Below are positions 7,476 through 16,136 of a DNA stretch of 64,000 nt, piece by piece. Position 1 is the stretch's first letter. Each line of letters starts with the position of its first letter. Origin of the DNA: QANA01 sp963665505 (lineage in GTDB: Bacteria; Bacillota; Clostridia; Christensenellales; Christensenellaceae). The position numbers were made by a program, and so were the translations under genes. The notes beneath the pieces are model-generated. The model did not search any database and was not told the DNA's origin. It saw nothing but the letters and a program-made list of their open reading frames with translations. The stretch is taken from assembly GCA_963665505.1 (NCBI GenBank), contig OY762275.1, positions 186,001-250,000 of the forward strand, given 5' to 3'.

Positions 7476-8117
7476 TTATGCCTGATAAAAAACTTTTGCC
7501 ACGGCGGCAGGGTCGTCCGCTTCCTTGATCGCCCTGCCCAGTATGACATGATGCGGATGGCAGGCCTTGACCGCCGCTATATTCTCGATCCGGATAGCTC
7601 CGGAAACCACTTTCTTCGCGTGAAAATCCAACTGTTCTACTTGTGCAAATATCGCATGCAGGCGCTCTGTCGTCTTCGCCTGCCCGTCCCGGGAATCGTC
7701 GCCCGAAAGATGGAAACAGACATAATCCGGGCCCAGCCTGTTCAGTATCTCCACATACGGCACATAATCCGGAACGGCAACAAGGTCTACAAAACACTCT
7801 TTCCCCGTTTCCCGGCAGGCCCGGATCGTTTCGGCGACCATCTTTTCTTTCGCCCGGGCACAGACCGTAATGATATCCGCCCCGGCTTCCAGGCAGGGCA
7901 TACCCACTTTATACCCGGAATCCATGATTTTCAGGTCCGCAAGGATCTCTTTGTCCGGGAAAAGCGTTTTGAATTCCCGGATTGCCAGATGCCCATACCT
8001 CGCGATAAAATCCTCCCCCAATTCGATGATCTCAATATAGGGTTCTACCGCAGTGGCAAGTTGTATGCCCTTCCCCAGGCTAAGACAATCGACTGCAAAT
8101 TGGATCTTCCTTTACAT
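7476..8117 (-). pseudogene. Second HUMPS-family gene with TAA after the start codon
   Basis: A paralogue of the downstream gene. Homology clearly begins at R-K-I-Q-F-A-V-D-C, which is preceded in frame by TAA (8114-8112) and ATG (8117-8115); a fair ribosome site (AAAAGGAAAAT) stands before that ATG. Thus the gene reads ATG-TAA-AGG-AAG-ATC. The next usable start, TTG at 8021, would drop the first strand and the conserved Asp of AVDC. The rest is intact: ADLKIMDSG, CFHLSGDD, VSGAI and VILGRAI. Either a nonsense change at codon 2 (such as CAA to TAA), an unusual ATC/AGG-region start, or a sequencing error. Judged probably inactive. Confidence 0.65.
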
Positions 8118-8234
8118 GATTTTCCTTTTCTGAAAATGTTGTTACTGTGCATTCCTTTTTTCATACTATCATGGACTTGTCTTGTTTTACAAGAGCAAAA
8201 ATACGCTGCAGACGATCTCCTGGAAATTCTCAGA

Positions 8235-8279
8235 TTGTTTTTTGCCTGATTTCACTTTATAATGGAGAGGAACATGTTC
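8235..8279 (+). promoter_or_regulatory. Promoter and palindrome before the ABC exporter
   Basis: TTGTTT at 8235-8240 and TATAAT at 8258-8263 are 17 bases apart. GAACATGTTC, a perfect 10-bp palindrome, sits at about 8270-8279 just past the start site and may be an operator. Confidence 0.5.
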
Positions 8280-8326
8280 TCCATCCCGGACCGGATGTAC
8301 AAAAAATCCCATAAAAGCAGGCTATT

Positions 8327-9247
8327 ATGAAACATATTATCGACGTGACAAATCTGAAAAAGAACTACGGGGAAATCGAGGCTGTCCGCGGCATCGATTT
8401 CCATGTGCGGCAAGGCGAATTGTTTGCCTTTCTCGGCCCGAACGGCGCCGGCAAGTCCACTACGATCGACATCCTGTGCACATTGCTCAAACCCGACGCA
8501 GGAGAGGTTTCGGTAGACGGGCATCCCCTCACCGAGGGGCAGACCATCCGGGAGCTTCTGGGCATCGTATTCCAGGATAGCTTGTTGGACCGGCTCCTTA
8601 CCGTCCGGAAAAACCTGTCCACACGGGCGAAGCTGTATCCCAAAAGCGGTATACGCTTGAAGGAAGCCGTCCGGGCCGCCGCACAGGCAGCCGGCGCATG
8701 GGATTTTATAGATCGGCCATACGGAAAACTTTCCGGCGGGCAGAAGAGACGCGCGGATATTGCCCGGGCGCTTGTCCATACCCCCAAAATACTGTTTCTG
8801 GACGAACCGACCACCGGGCTTGACCCGCAAACCAAACAAAACGTCTGGCAAACCATCCTGGGGCTTCAGCGGCGGGAAGGGATGACCGTGTTCCTCACGA
8901 CCCATTATATGGAGGAGGCCGCCGCTTCAGATTATATCACGATCATTGACGACGGGCTGATCGCCGCACAGGGGACTCCTTTATTTCTGAAAGAACGCTA
9001 TTCTTCTGATACGCTCCGGCTTAAAGCAACGGATCCGCAAAAACTGGAGCAATTCCTGACTGAAAAACAGATCCCCCATACCCTAAACGAAAGCAATTTG
9101 ATAACTATCCCGCTCGGGAGCACAAAGGACGCGATCCCTATCCTCCGCGTCGCGGATCCGCTGCTCGAAAGTTTTGAGGTCCTCCACGGCACGATGGAAG
9201 ATGTCTTCCTCGCCGTAACCGGAAAGGAGATACGCGAAGATGCTTAA
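8327..9247 (+). CDS. ABC exporter ATP-binding protein (DrrA-type)
   Basis: A 306-residue ATPase of the drug/antibiotic exporter class. Walker A GPNGAGKS at 37-44, Q-loop VFQDS near 81-85, signature LSGGQKRR at 135-142, Walker B ILFLDEP at 155-161 and the switch His in LTTHYME. The C-terminal extension after about residue 225 is usual for DrrA-like proteins. Its last bases overlap the permease start by eight, so the two are translationally coupled and form one two-component exporter at the membrane. Substrate unknown; drugs, lipids or peptides are possible. Confidence 0.88.
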   Translation: MKHIIDVTNLKKNYGEIEAVRGIDFHVRQGELFAFLGPNGAGKSTTIDILCTLLKPDAGEVSVDGHPLTEGQTIRELLGIVFQDSLLDRLLTVRKNLSTRAKLYPKSGIRLKEAVRAAAQAAGAWDFIDRPYGKLSGGQKRRADIARALVHTPKILFLDEPTTGLDPQTKQNVWQTILGLQRREGMTVFLTTHYMEEAAASDYITIIDDGLIAAQGTPLFLKERYSSDTLRLKATDPQKLEQFLTEKQIPHTLNESNLITIPLGSTKDAIPILRVADPLLESFEVLHGTMEDVFLAVTGKEIREDA

Positions 9248-10094
9248 TATGGCATACAGGAACATCAAGTTGTTTTTCCGCGACAAAAGCTCCGTATTTT
9301 TTTCTTTTTTGAGCGTCCTGATTATCATCGGCCTGTACGTTCTTTTCCTGGGCGATATGTTGGAGATGGATATGCAGGAATATGCGGGCGCACGCTTTTT
9401 GATGGACAGCTGGATCATGGCGGGCGTCGTGACAGTCACTACCGTCACCTCCACGACCGGCGCTTTCGGCATCATGGTGGATGACAAGGATAAAAATATC
9501 TACAAGGATTTTTATGTTTCTCCCGTCAAGCGGTATAAGCTTGCGGGCGGCTATCTTATCAGCGCCTTTTTCGTCGCCCTCATCATGAGCCTCCTCACGC
9601 TGGTCCTGGCCGAGCTTTATATCCTGTCCAACGGCGGAGCGTTGTTGTCCTTTTCCGCGTTTGTGCAGGTATTGGGGCTCATTGTGCTTTCCGTCGTGTC
9701 CTCCAGCTCCTTCGTATTCTTTATTGTCAGTTTCTTTAGAAGCAATACCGCTTTTGGCATCTTTAGCACAATCCTCGGCACGTTCATCGGGTTCTTGACC
9801 GGCATCTATATCCCGATCGGGAATCTGCCCGCGGCGGTACAAACGGCCATTAAGCTTTTCCCCACCTCGCATGCGGCCGTATTGTTCCGGCAGGTGATGA
9901 CGCAGGCTCCCCTGGAAGCAACGTTTGCGCTCGCGCCTGCGGAGGCTATCGCCGCTTTCCAGGAGGCTATGGGCATCCATTTCTCTTACGGGGGTTCGAC
10001 TGCGACAGCCGGTCTGCATATATCCGTATTGCTGTTGACAGCGGTCATATTTTTTGGGCTGGCCGTTCTGAACCTTTCCCGGAAGAAACGCTGA
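9240..10094 (+). CDS. ABC-2 type exporter permease
   Basis: A 284-residue ABC-2 permease with about six membrane helices: near residues 17-37, 58-82, 105-130, 137-160, 168-193 and 256-280. The pattern of an N-terminal helix, a large loop, then a bundle ending in SRKKR matches DrrB/YadH-type partners. The ATG lies inside the end of the ATPase gene. It should form the channel for that ATPase. Confidence 0.85.
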   Translation: MLNMAYRNIKLFFRDKSSVFFSFLSVLIIIGLYVLFLGDMLEMDMQEYAGARFLMDSWIMAGVVTVTTVTSTTGAFGIMVDDKDKNIYKDFYVSPVKRYKLAGGYLISAFFVALIMSLLTLVLAELYILSNGGALLSFSAFVQVLGLIVLSVVSSSSFVFFIVSFFRSNTAFGIFSTILGTFIGFLTGIYIPIGNLPAAVQTAIKLFPTSHAAVLFRQVMTQAPLEATFALAPAEAIAAFQEAMGIHFSYGGSTATAGLHISVLLLTAVIFFGLAVLNLSRKKR

Positions 10095-10140
10095 AATCAG
10101 GCGGATACGATTTTCCCCCGATTTTTATATTTCGGTTTCG

Positions 10141-10151
10141 TATGCTATAAT
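10141..10151 (+). promoter_or_regulatory. Extended -10 promoter of the YbaK gene
   Basis: TATAAT at 10146-10151 preceded by TG. The stretch TATGCTATAATAC-TTACG is nearly the same as that at the small RNA promoter near 5408; no good -35 is seen here. Confidence 0.4.
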
Positions 10152-10173
10152 ACCTTACGGCAACTACCATACA

Positions 10174-10683
10174 ATGAAAAGAGCATTTAGCAGCATGTCT
10201 ATTGAAGCAGTAAGGAAACATTTCGAGAAATTTGGGTTGGCAGACAAGATCCGGGAATTTAAGGTTTCCAGTGCCACCGTGACACTGGCGGCAGAAGCGC
10301 TCGGCGTCGCACCGGCCTGCATCGCCAAAACACTTTCCTTTAAAAACGGGGAGGACGCCCTGTTGGTCGTCTGTGCGGGCGACGCAAAAATCGACAACAA
10401 GAAGTTCAAGGCGGCTTTAGGGTTCAAGGCAAAGATGCTGGCGCCCGAAGAAGCCGTTTCTCTCGTGGGACATGCGGTGGGCGGTGTCTGTCCTTTCGGC
10501 ATTAAAAAAAACGTCGCCGTTTATCTGGATACATCTCTGCAACGCTTCCAGACCGTTTTCCCCGCCTGCGGCAGCAGCAATAGCGCGATCGAACTGAGCT
10601 GCGATGCGCTTTTCCGCTATGCGGGCGCACAAGACTGGGTGGACGTCTGTAAAATCGTCCCGCCGGCCGAACCGGAAAACTGA
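10174..10683 (+). CDS. YbaK/prolyl-tRNA editing domain deacylase
   Basis: A free-standing trans-editing domain of the YbaK/ProX/EbsC type, about 162-169 residues, which hydrolyses wrongly charged aminoacyl-tRNA such as Cys- or Ala-tRNA(Pro). Family features: SSATVTLAAEALGV, IAKTLSFK, the substrate-loop VCAGDAKIDNKKF and GHAVGGVCPFGI. Two starts compete: ATG at 10174 and ATG at 10195, the latter giving MSIEAVRKHFEKF, the usual family N-terminus, so 10195 may be right. The extended -10 promoter would give a very short leader for the first start. Monocistronic. Confidence 0.85.
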   Translation: MKRAFSSMSIEAVRKHFEKFGLADKIREFKVSSATVTLAAEALGVAPACIAKTLSFKNGEDALLVVCAGDAKIDNKKFKAALGFKAKMLAPEEAVSLVGHAVGGVCPFGIKKNVAVYLDTSLQRFQTVFPACGSSNSAIELSCDALFRYAGAQDWVDVCKIVPPAEPEN

Positions 10684-10994
10684 TTTCCTCCAAACGCCGT
10701 TCCCGCAAAACCCGGACGGTGTTTTATTTTTCCGTCTGCGGCCAGCCGGCAAACTTCCCCGGCGGTTTTTATCGTTTTTTGGCACTTTTACACGACTTAT
10801 GGCGATTCTGTTGACTTCGTGCAGCCAGCCATGTATTATTATTGTCATATTTGTGCTTTTTTAGTGAATTGACCTGCTTATGCTTTACACCCCTTGTTTG
10901 CTGCAACCAAATTTTCCGCGCGCGGCTCCCTGTATCAAAGGATTTGGTTTGTGCACAAATAAATGATAGATTTGGATATCTGAGGTATAGGAAC
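10684..10994 (+). promoter_or_regulatory. Gap with weak terminator, promoter and long hairpin leader of the chorismate mutase gene
   Basis: No gene is seen in this gap. A weak hairpin with T run (about 10745-10770) may end the YbaK transcript. TTGACT (10811-10816) and TATTAT (10834-10839), 17 bases apart, form a good promoter for the chorismate mutase gene. Its leader of about 150 nt can fold AACCAAAT (10905-10912) on ATTTGGTT (10942-10949) around an inner GC-rich palindrome CCGCGCGCGG. No known riboswitch is recognised. Confidence 0.45.
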
Positions 10995-11243
10995 ATGGAT
11001 TTATTTCAATTGAGAAGAGAGCTGGACGAAATAGACAGCGCCATCGTACTATTGTATAAAAAGCGTCTGCATATATCGAGGGAATTGAACGCCCGAAAAA
11101 AAAGAAAGGGACTGCTTTCGCCGGACAGAGTCCGGGAGCAGGAACTGCTGCTGCACGTTTCAGAAATGGCCGGGGCGGAATATGCCGACGAAACGCAATC
11201 CCTGTTCAGAGAGATCTTTTCCCAAAGCGCTTGCCTCAACTGA
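10995..11243 (+). CDS. Stand-alone chorismate mutase type II (AroQ)
   Basis: An 82-residue all-helical AroQ-class chorismate mutase, which rearranges chorismate to prephenate for Phe and Tyr synthesis. The family pattern is LRRELDEIDSAIVLLYKKRLHISRELNARKKR, with active-site Arg residues near positions 8 and 24-29 and a C-terminal Glu-rich helix with REIFSQS. The start at 10995 has GAGGTATAGGAAC upstream; the frame is open further but without homology. No prephenate dehydratase or dehydrogenase is adjacent. Some short AroQ-like proteins act on other substrates such as isochorismate, but nothing here points that way. Confidence 0.8.
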   Translation: MDLFQLRRELDEIDSAIVLLYKKRLHISRELNARKKRKGLLSPDRVREQELLLHVSEMAGAEYADETQSLFREIFSQSACLN

Positions 11244-11407
11244 AGTAACTACATTTTTGCCTTTTCTCATCGGAACCGGTATATTTCCCGAAAAATATTG
11301 AATGGGAAGATCCTTTCCCGCCCATACATAGGCAAGCCTTGGCATCTTAAAAAACGGCTTTTTTAGACAGGTTTTACAGTTTGGACAAATATATTGGCCC
11401 GAAAATG

Positions 11408-11435
11408 TGTACATTTTCAAAAAATGTGTTATAAT
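11408..11435 (+). promoter_or_regulatory. Promoter of the CNNM/CorC gene
   Basis: TGTACA (11408-11413) and TATAAT (11430-11435) with a 16-base spacer, about 35 bases before the TTG start. Confidence 0.45.
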
Positions 11436-11468
11436 TTTTTTATTACTACGTAAACAAAGGGGGAATAT

Positions 11469-12824
11469 TTGTTGTCATCAGACCCTATATGGCGACAACT
11501 GCTGCTTCAGGCAGCGCTCATTTTTCTAAACGCATTTTTTGCTTCTACGGAGATTGCCATATTGACGCTAAACGAAAATCGTTTGCGCTATTCGGCAGCG
11601 GAAGGCGATAAAAAAGCCTCCCGGTTATTAAAAATCATAGACCAGCCCACCGTATTTTTATCGACCATTCAGATTGGTATTACGCTGGCAGGTTTCTTGG
11701 GTTCCGCATTCGCCGCGGACAATTTCGCCGGCAGATTAACCGATTGGTTCGTTAATACCCTGCATTTTACTGCAATATCCGAAGATGTGCTGAACACGAT
11801 CTCTATTATCGTGATTACTTTGCTATTATCTTATTTCACACTGGTTTTGGGCGAACTTGTCCCTAAGCGGCTCGCGATGCAGCGGCCGCAAGCCATAGCC
11901 AATGTGGCGGCGGGGATTGTGCATGGATTTTCCGTGGTCATGCGGCCCATCACTTGGCTGCTTTCCGTTTCCACGAACGGCGTCCTGCGCCTGTTCCGTA
12001 TAGACCTGAATAAAGAAGATGAAAACGTATCGGAAGACGAAATCCGGATGATGGTGGATATCGGCGAAGAAAAAGGCGCCATCGAATCCAACGAAAAAAC
12101 CATGATCGAGAACATTTTCGAGTTCAATAATATTACGGCCGCGGACGTCATGGTGCACCGAACGGATATGGAAGTCATCTGGCTGGATAATACCCCGGAA
12201 GAGATCCTGTCCTGCATAAAGGAAACAGGGTTGTCCCGTTTCCCGGTCTGTAACGAAGATGTGGATGACATCGTCGGGCTACTGAGTACCAGGGAATATC
12301 TTCTGAACGCGCAGGCCGAACACCCCAAACCGCTCAAGAAAATCCTCCGGACGGTCTATTTCGTCCCGGAATATATCCATACCGACGTGCTTTTCCGCAA
12401 TATGCAATCGAAAAAGATCCATATGGCCATCGTCGTGGACGAATATGGCGGCGTCAGCGGCCTGGTCACGATGGAAGACCTGCTGGAACGTATTGTCGGC
12501 AATATCTACGATGAATTTGACCCGCTGGAAGAACATGAAATCACCCGCATCAACGATGCGCAGTGGCGCATATCGGGCAGTGCCGACCTGAAATCCGTAT
12601 CCAAAGAACTGAACATCAATCTGCCCGAAGAAGAATACGAAACTTTGGGCGGGCTTATCCTCGACTGCCTGGAAGCCATCCCCGAAGATGGCAGCAAGCC
12701 TGTCGTAGACGCGATGGGGCTGCACATAGAAGTGCAGGAGATCAAGGACCGGCGTATCGAATGGGCGCTCGTCTCAGTCGTGCCCCAAAAGCCCTCGGAA
12801 AACGCGGAAGAGAAAGAGGCATAG
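11469..12824 (+). CDS. CNNM/CBS/CorC-HlyC family transporter-associated protein
   Basis: A 451-residue membrane protein: DUF21/CNNM membrane domain with about four helices (residues 7-190), a pair of CBS domains (about 205-330, with VMVHRTDMEV and HMAIVVDEYGGVSGLVTMEDLLE) and a C-terminal CorC_HlyC domain (about 350-435). Members such as YrkA/MpfA are linked to magnesium export; the name hemolysin is historic. Start: TTG at 11469 or 11472 after AAAGGGGGA; the second gives the better spacing. Monocistronic with a strong shared terminator. Confidence 0.88.
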   Translation: MLSSDPIWRQLLLQAALIFLNAFFASTEIAILTLNENRLRYSAAEGDKKASRLLKIIDQPTVFLSTIQIGITLAGFLGSAFAADNFAGRLTDWFVNTLHFTAISEDVLNTISIIVITLLLSYFTLVLGELVPKRLAMQRPQAIANVAAGIVHGFSVVMRPITWLLSVSTNGVLRLFRIDLNKEDENVSEDEIRMMVDIGEEKGAIESNEKTMIENIFEFNNITAADVMVHRTDMEVIWLDNTPEEILSCIKETGLSRFPVCNEDVDDIVGLLSTREYLLNAQAEHPKPLKKILRTVYFVPEYIHTDVLFRNMQSKKIHMAIVVDEYGGVSGLVTMEDLLERIVGNIYDEFDPLEEHEITRINDAQWRISGSADLKSVSKELNINLPEEEYETLGGLILDCLEAIPEDGSKPVVDAMGLHIEVQEIKDRRIEWALVSVVPQKPSENAEEKEA

Positions 12825-12870
12825 CCGATTCTCCGCCGCAGGTCGTAAACAATGTGTTTTTTCCTATAAT

Positions 12871-12903
12871 AAAAGAGCGGGCGCCCAAGGCGCCCGCTCT
12901 TTT
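12871..12903. terminator. Bidirectional terminator
   Basis: A perfect 15-bp stem, AAAAGAGCGGGCGCC at 12871-12885 with its complement at 12889-12903, between the convergent CNNM gene and gltX. Confidence 0.85.
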
Positions 12904-12909
12904 AGCACT

Positions 12910-14364
12910 TTATGCCAACGCGTCCCGCAGCTTTTGAATGGACAGATCCATACGCCGCAGGGTTTCCCGCTTGCCCAATATTTCCGCGATCTCTGTCGCA
13001 CCGCCCGGGGAGACCTGCAAGCCTGTCAGGGCAATGCGGACCGGCCATAACACGCGGCCGCTTTTGACGCCCAATTTTTCACAGAGCGCAAGCAAAACGG
13101 CATATAAACGATCATTTGAATACTCGTCTGTCTCCGCCAGGACTTCTCTCGCCCGCAACAGGACAGGCAGCGAATTCTCCGGCGTAGTCTTGCTCCGCTT
13201 ATGGGCATACAGCATGGTATCATAGTTGGGCAGCCCCTGCAGGAAAGCGACCTTCTGCCCGATCTCCGCCAGCGTTTGCAGCCGCGGCTGGATCAGCCGC
13301 GCCAGTTTTACCCGGTCAAAATCTCCCTGTACCGCCTGATCAAAATAGGGGGCGGCCCTTTGTATAAATTCCTCTTCACCAAGCGCACGGATATACTCCC
13401 CGTTCATCCAGGTGAGTTTCTCCATATCGAATATGGCGGAAGACTTGCTGAGCCCTTCCAGCGAAAAAGCCTGCACCAGTTCAGGCAACGAAAAGATCTC
13501 CCGTTCTCCGCCCGGGTTCCATCCCAGCAGCGCGATAAAGTTCAGAATGGCTTCTTTCAGATACCCTTTCGCAATCAGATCTTCATAAGAGGCATCTCCA
13601 CGGCGTTTGGAAAGTTTCCTTTGTTTGTCTTTCATGACCGGCGGCAAATGGATATAGGCCGGACGCTGCCACCCGAACGCATCATAGAGCAGATTATATT
13701 TGGGCGTAGACGAAAGGTATTCCACGCCGCGGATCACGTGGGTAATCCCCATCAGATGGTCATCGATCACATTTGCCAGGTTATAGGTGGGCCAACCGTC
13801 GGATTTCAATAAAATATTGTCCTCCATATCGGACATCGGCACACTGATATGCCCGTATACAACATCGTCGTAAGAAGATTCCCCCGCCAGCGGTATATTC
13901 TGGCGTATGACATACTCTTCCCCCGCGGCCAGACGCCGGGCAACCTCTTCCCTGCTCAAATGCAGGCAATGCTTGTCGTATTTATAAACACGCCGTTCCT
14001 TTTCCGCTCTCTCCCGCAGTTCGGCCAGGCGTTCCTTCGTACAAAAGCAATAATAGGCCGTCCCTTTTTCCACCAGTTCTTCCGCATATTTTTTATAGAT
14101 CTCTTTGCGTTCGCTCTGCACATAGGGGCCTGCCGGGCCGCCGATATCGGGGCCTTCGTCATAATACAGGCCGGTGTCTTTCAGCGTACGGGATATGACG
14201 TCCTGCGCCGCATCCACCAGCCTGTTCCGGTCGGTGTCTTCTATGCGCAGTATAAACGTCCCCTTGTTTCTCCTCGCAAACAGCCACGCATATAAGGCCG
14301 TGCGGAGGTTGCCGATATGCATATAGCCCGTAGGACTGGGCGCAAATCTGGTCCTTACTTTCAT
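12910..14364 (-). CDS. gltX: Glutamyl-tRNA synthetase
   Basis: A 484-residue class I synthetase that charges tRNA(Glu) with glutamate. The ATP-binding HIGN motif stands near residues 16-19 (APSPTGYMHIGNLRTALYAW) and the KLSKRRG loop near 243-249. The ATG at 14364 has GGAGTG seven bases upstream and gives the standard N-terminus MKVRTRFAPSPTG; the open frame begins two codons earlier. It follows glnS on the same strand by 25 bases, so the two form an operon. With GlnRS present, GltX is likely the discriminating type, though this was not tested. Confidence 0.95.
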   Translation of the reverse strand: MKVRTRFAPSPTGYMHIGNLRTALYAWLFARRNKGTFILRIEDTDRNRLVDAAQDVISRTLKDTGLYYDEGPDIGGPAGPYVQSERKEIYKKYAEELVEKGTAYYCFCTKERLAELRERAEKERRVYKYDKHCLHLSREEVARRLAAGEEYVIRQNIPLAGESSYDDVVYGHISVPMSDMEDNILLKSDGWPTYNLANVIDDHLMGITHVIRGVEYLSSTPKYNLLYDAFGWQRPAYIHLPPVMKDKQRKLSKRRGDASYEDLIAKGYLKEAILNFIALLGWNPGGEREIFSLPELVQAFSLEGLSKSSAIFDMEKLTWMNGEYIRALGEEEFIQRAAPYFDQAVQGDFDRVKLARLIQPRLQTLAEIGQKVAFLQGLPNYDTMLYAHKRSKTTPENSLPVLLRAREVLAETDEYSNDRLYAVLLALCEKLGVKSGRVLWPVRIALTGLQVSPGGATEIAEILGKRETLRRMDLSIQKLRDALA

Positions 14365-14389
14365 TTTCAAACACTCCGATATTTAGATT

Positions 14390-16072
14390 TCACCGCAGAA
14401 CTTTCTTTTTGAATGTGTCTCTCAGCCCCACCGCCCTGTTCAGCACAATTGTATCGGGTGAAAAATCCTTGCTGTCCGTACAGAAATACCCCTTGCGCAG
14501 CAGCTGGAAGGTATCGCCGGCTTTGGCTTTCAAGATCTCCGGCTCAATAAACCCCTGCAGGACGGTTTTGGAATTCGGGTTGACTCGCTCTGTAAAATCG
14601 CCTTCTCCTTCGTCGATCAGAGAATCGTACAGTCTGTATTCGGCCGGCAGGGCCGTCACGGCATCGACCCAATGCAGCGTACCCTTGATTTTGCGGGCAG
14701 CATTCACATCCCCCGACTTGGAAAGCGGATCATATCTGCATACGACTTTCTCAATATGGCCGTCCGCATCTTTGACGACCCGCTCGCATTTGATGATGTA
14801 GGCATCCTTCAGACGGACTTCTCCGCCCACATACAGGCGGAAGTACTTCCTGTTCGGGCGCTCTTCCATAAAATCGTCCCGTTCCATATACAGGTTCCGG
14901 GAGAAACGCATCGTATGCGTGCTGTCCCCGGAAGGCAAGTCCTGCGATTCCACCCATTCGCTTTTCCCCTCCGGATAATTTTCTATCTCCAGTTTCAGCG
15001 GGCGCAACACGCCCATCAGTCTACGGGCGCGGACGTTCAGATCTTCCCGCAAACAATGCTCCAGCAGGGCGACATCCACAATGGAGTCGGCCTTGGCCAC
15101 CCCTGCGCGCGCCAGGAAATCTTTGATCGCTTCCGGCGTATAGCCCCTCCTGCGCAGGCCGCACAGCGTAGGCATACGGGGATCGTCCCACCCATCCACA
15201 AACCCCGCTTCCACCAGGCGGCGCAGATAACGTTTGCTCATGATCGTATTGGTCAGGTTGAGCCGCGCAAACTCGATCTGCCGCGGCTTGGGGTCAAACT
15301 CGCATTGCTCGATCACCCAGTCATATAACGGCCGGTGCGCCTCGTATTCCAATGAACACAGCGAATGCGTGATCCCTTCGATCGCGTCTTGTATCGGGTG
15401 CGCAAAATCGTACATCGGGTAGATGCACCATTTATCTCCCGTATGATGATGCGGCATATGAATGATGCGGTAAAGCGCCGGATCCCGCAGGTTTATATTC
15501 GGGGACGCCATATCTATTTTCGCGCGGAGTGTATGGCTGTAGTCCGGAAATTCTCCGGCTTTCATACGTTCGAACAGATCGAGGTTTTCTTCTATGCTCC
15601 TGCTTTTAAAAGGACTGTCTTTTCCGGGCTCCGTCAGCGTCCCCCGGTATGCGCGCATCTCTTCACGCGAAAGATCGTCCACATATGCAACATTTTTCCT
15701 GATCAGTTTGACCGCAAGTTCATAGCAGGTGTCGAAATAATCCGAACCATAAAAAAGATGATCCCACGCAAAACCAAGCCAACGTATATCTTCCTGGATG
15801 GCATCCACGTATTCCTCATCTTCTTTTGTAGGGTTCGTATCGTCGAAGCGGAGGTTGCATTTCCCGCCGTATTTCTGCGCAGTGCCAAAGTCTATCCATA
15901 GAGCTTTGGCGTGTCCGATATGCAGGTATCCGTTTGGCTCGGGCGGAAACCGCGTACGGATTTCCTTTACCTTGCCTTCCGCCAGATCTTCGTTGATGAA
16001 TTCTTCTATGAAATTGGCGGCGGTGTCCTTTTCCACGTTCTCCGAGGGTATGTTGCCGCTTGTATTACACAT
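14390..16072 (-). CDS. glnS: Glutaminyl-tRNA synthetase
   Basis: A 560-residue GlnRS that charges tRNA(Gln) directly. HIGH is at about 51-54 (RFPPEPNGYLHIGHAKALW), followed by FDDTNPTKE and the MSKRYLRRLV signature loop; the C-terminal half carries the beta-barrel anticodon-binding domain, ending at VGLRDTFKKKVL. Start ATG with GGGGTGGAG upstream. GlnRS entered bacteria from eukaryotes and is patchy in Bacillota, where tRNA-dependent amidation is the rule, so this gene was probably acquired by an ancestor (known history of the family). No gatCAB is in the window. Confidence 0.95.
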   Translation of the reverse strand: MCNTSGNIPSENVEKDTAANFIEEFINEDLAEGKVKEIRTRFPPEPNGYLHIGHAKALWIDFGTAQKYGGKCNLRFDDTNPTKEDEEYVDAIQEDIRWLGFAWDHLFYGSDYFDTCYELAVKLIRKNVAYVDDLSREEMRAYRGTLTEPGKDSPFKSRSIEENLDLFERMKAGEFPDYSHTLRAKIDMASPNINLRDPALYRIIHMPHHHTGDKWCIYPMYDFAHPIQDAIEGITHSLCSLEYEAHRPLYDWVIEQCEFDPKPRQIEFARLNLTNTIMSKRYLRRLVEAGFVDGWDDPRMPTLCGLRRRGYTPEAIKDFLARAGVAKADSIVDVALLEHCLREDLNVRARRLMGVLRPLKLEIENYPEGKSEWVESQDLPSGDSTHTMRFSRNLYMERDDFMEERPNRKYFRLYVGGEVRLKDAYIIKCERVVKDADGHIEKVVCRYDPLSKSGDVNAARKIKGTLHWVDAVTALPAEYRLYDSLIDEGEGDFTERVNPNSKTVLQGFIEPEILKAKAGDTFQLLRKGYFCTDSKDFSPDTIVLNRAVGLRDTFKKKVLR

Positions 16073-16136
16073 TTCTCCACCCCTTTTCCAAATTTTATTT
16101 TCTATCGTACATGGTTCCCGTTTGTTTGTCCACTTA

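Noticed and set aside
11160..11420. 86-codon minus-strand frame with CPNCKTC near the chorismate mutase
   Set aside because: The Cys motif is suggestive, but it overlaps the chorismate mutase 3' end, has no ribosome site and shows no further zinc-ribbon pattern.
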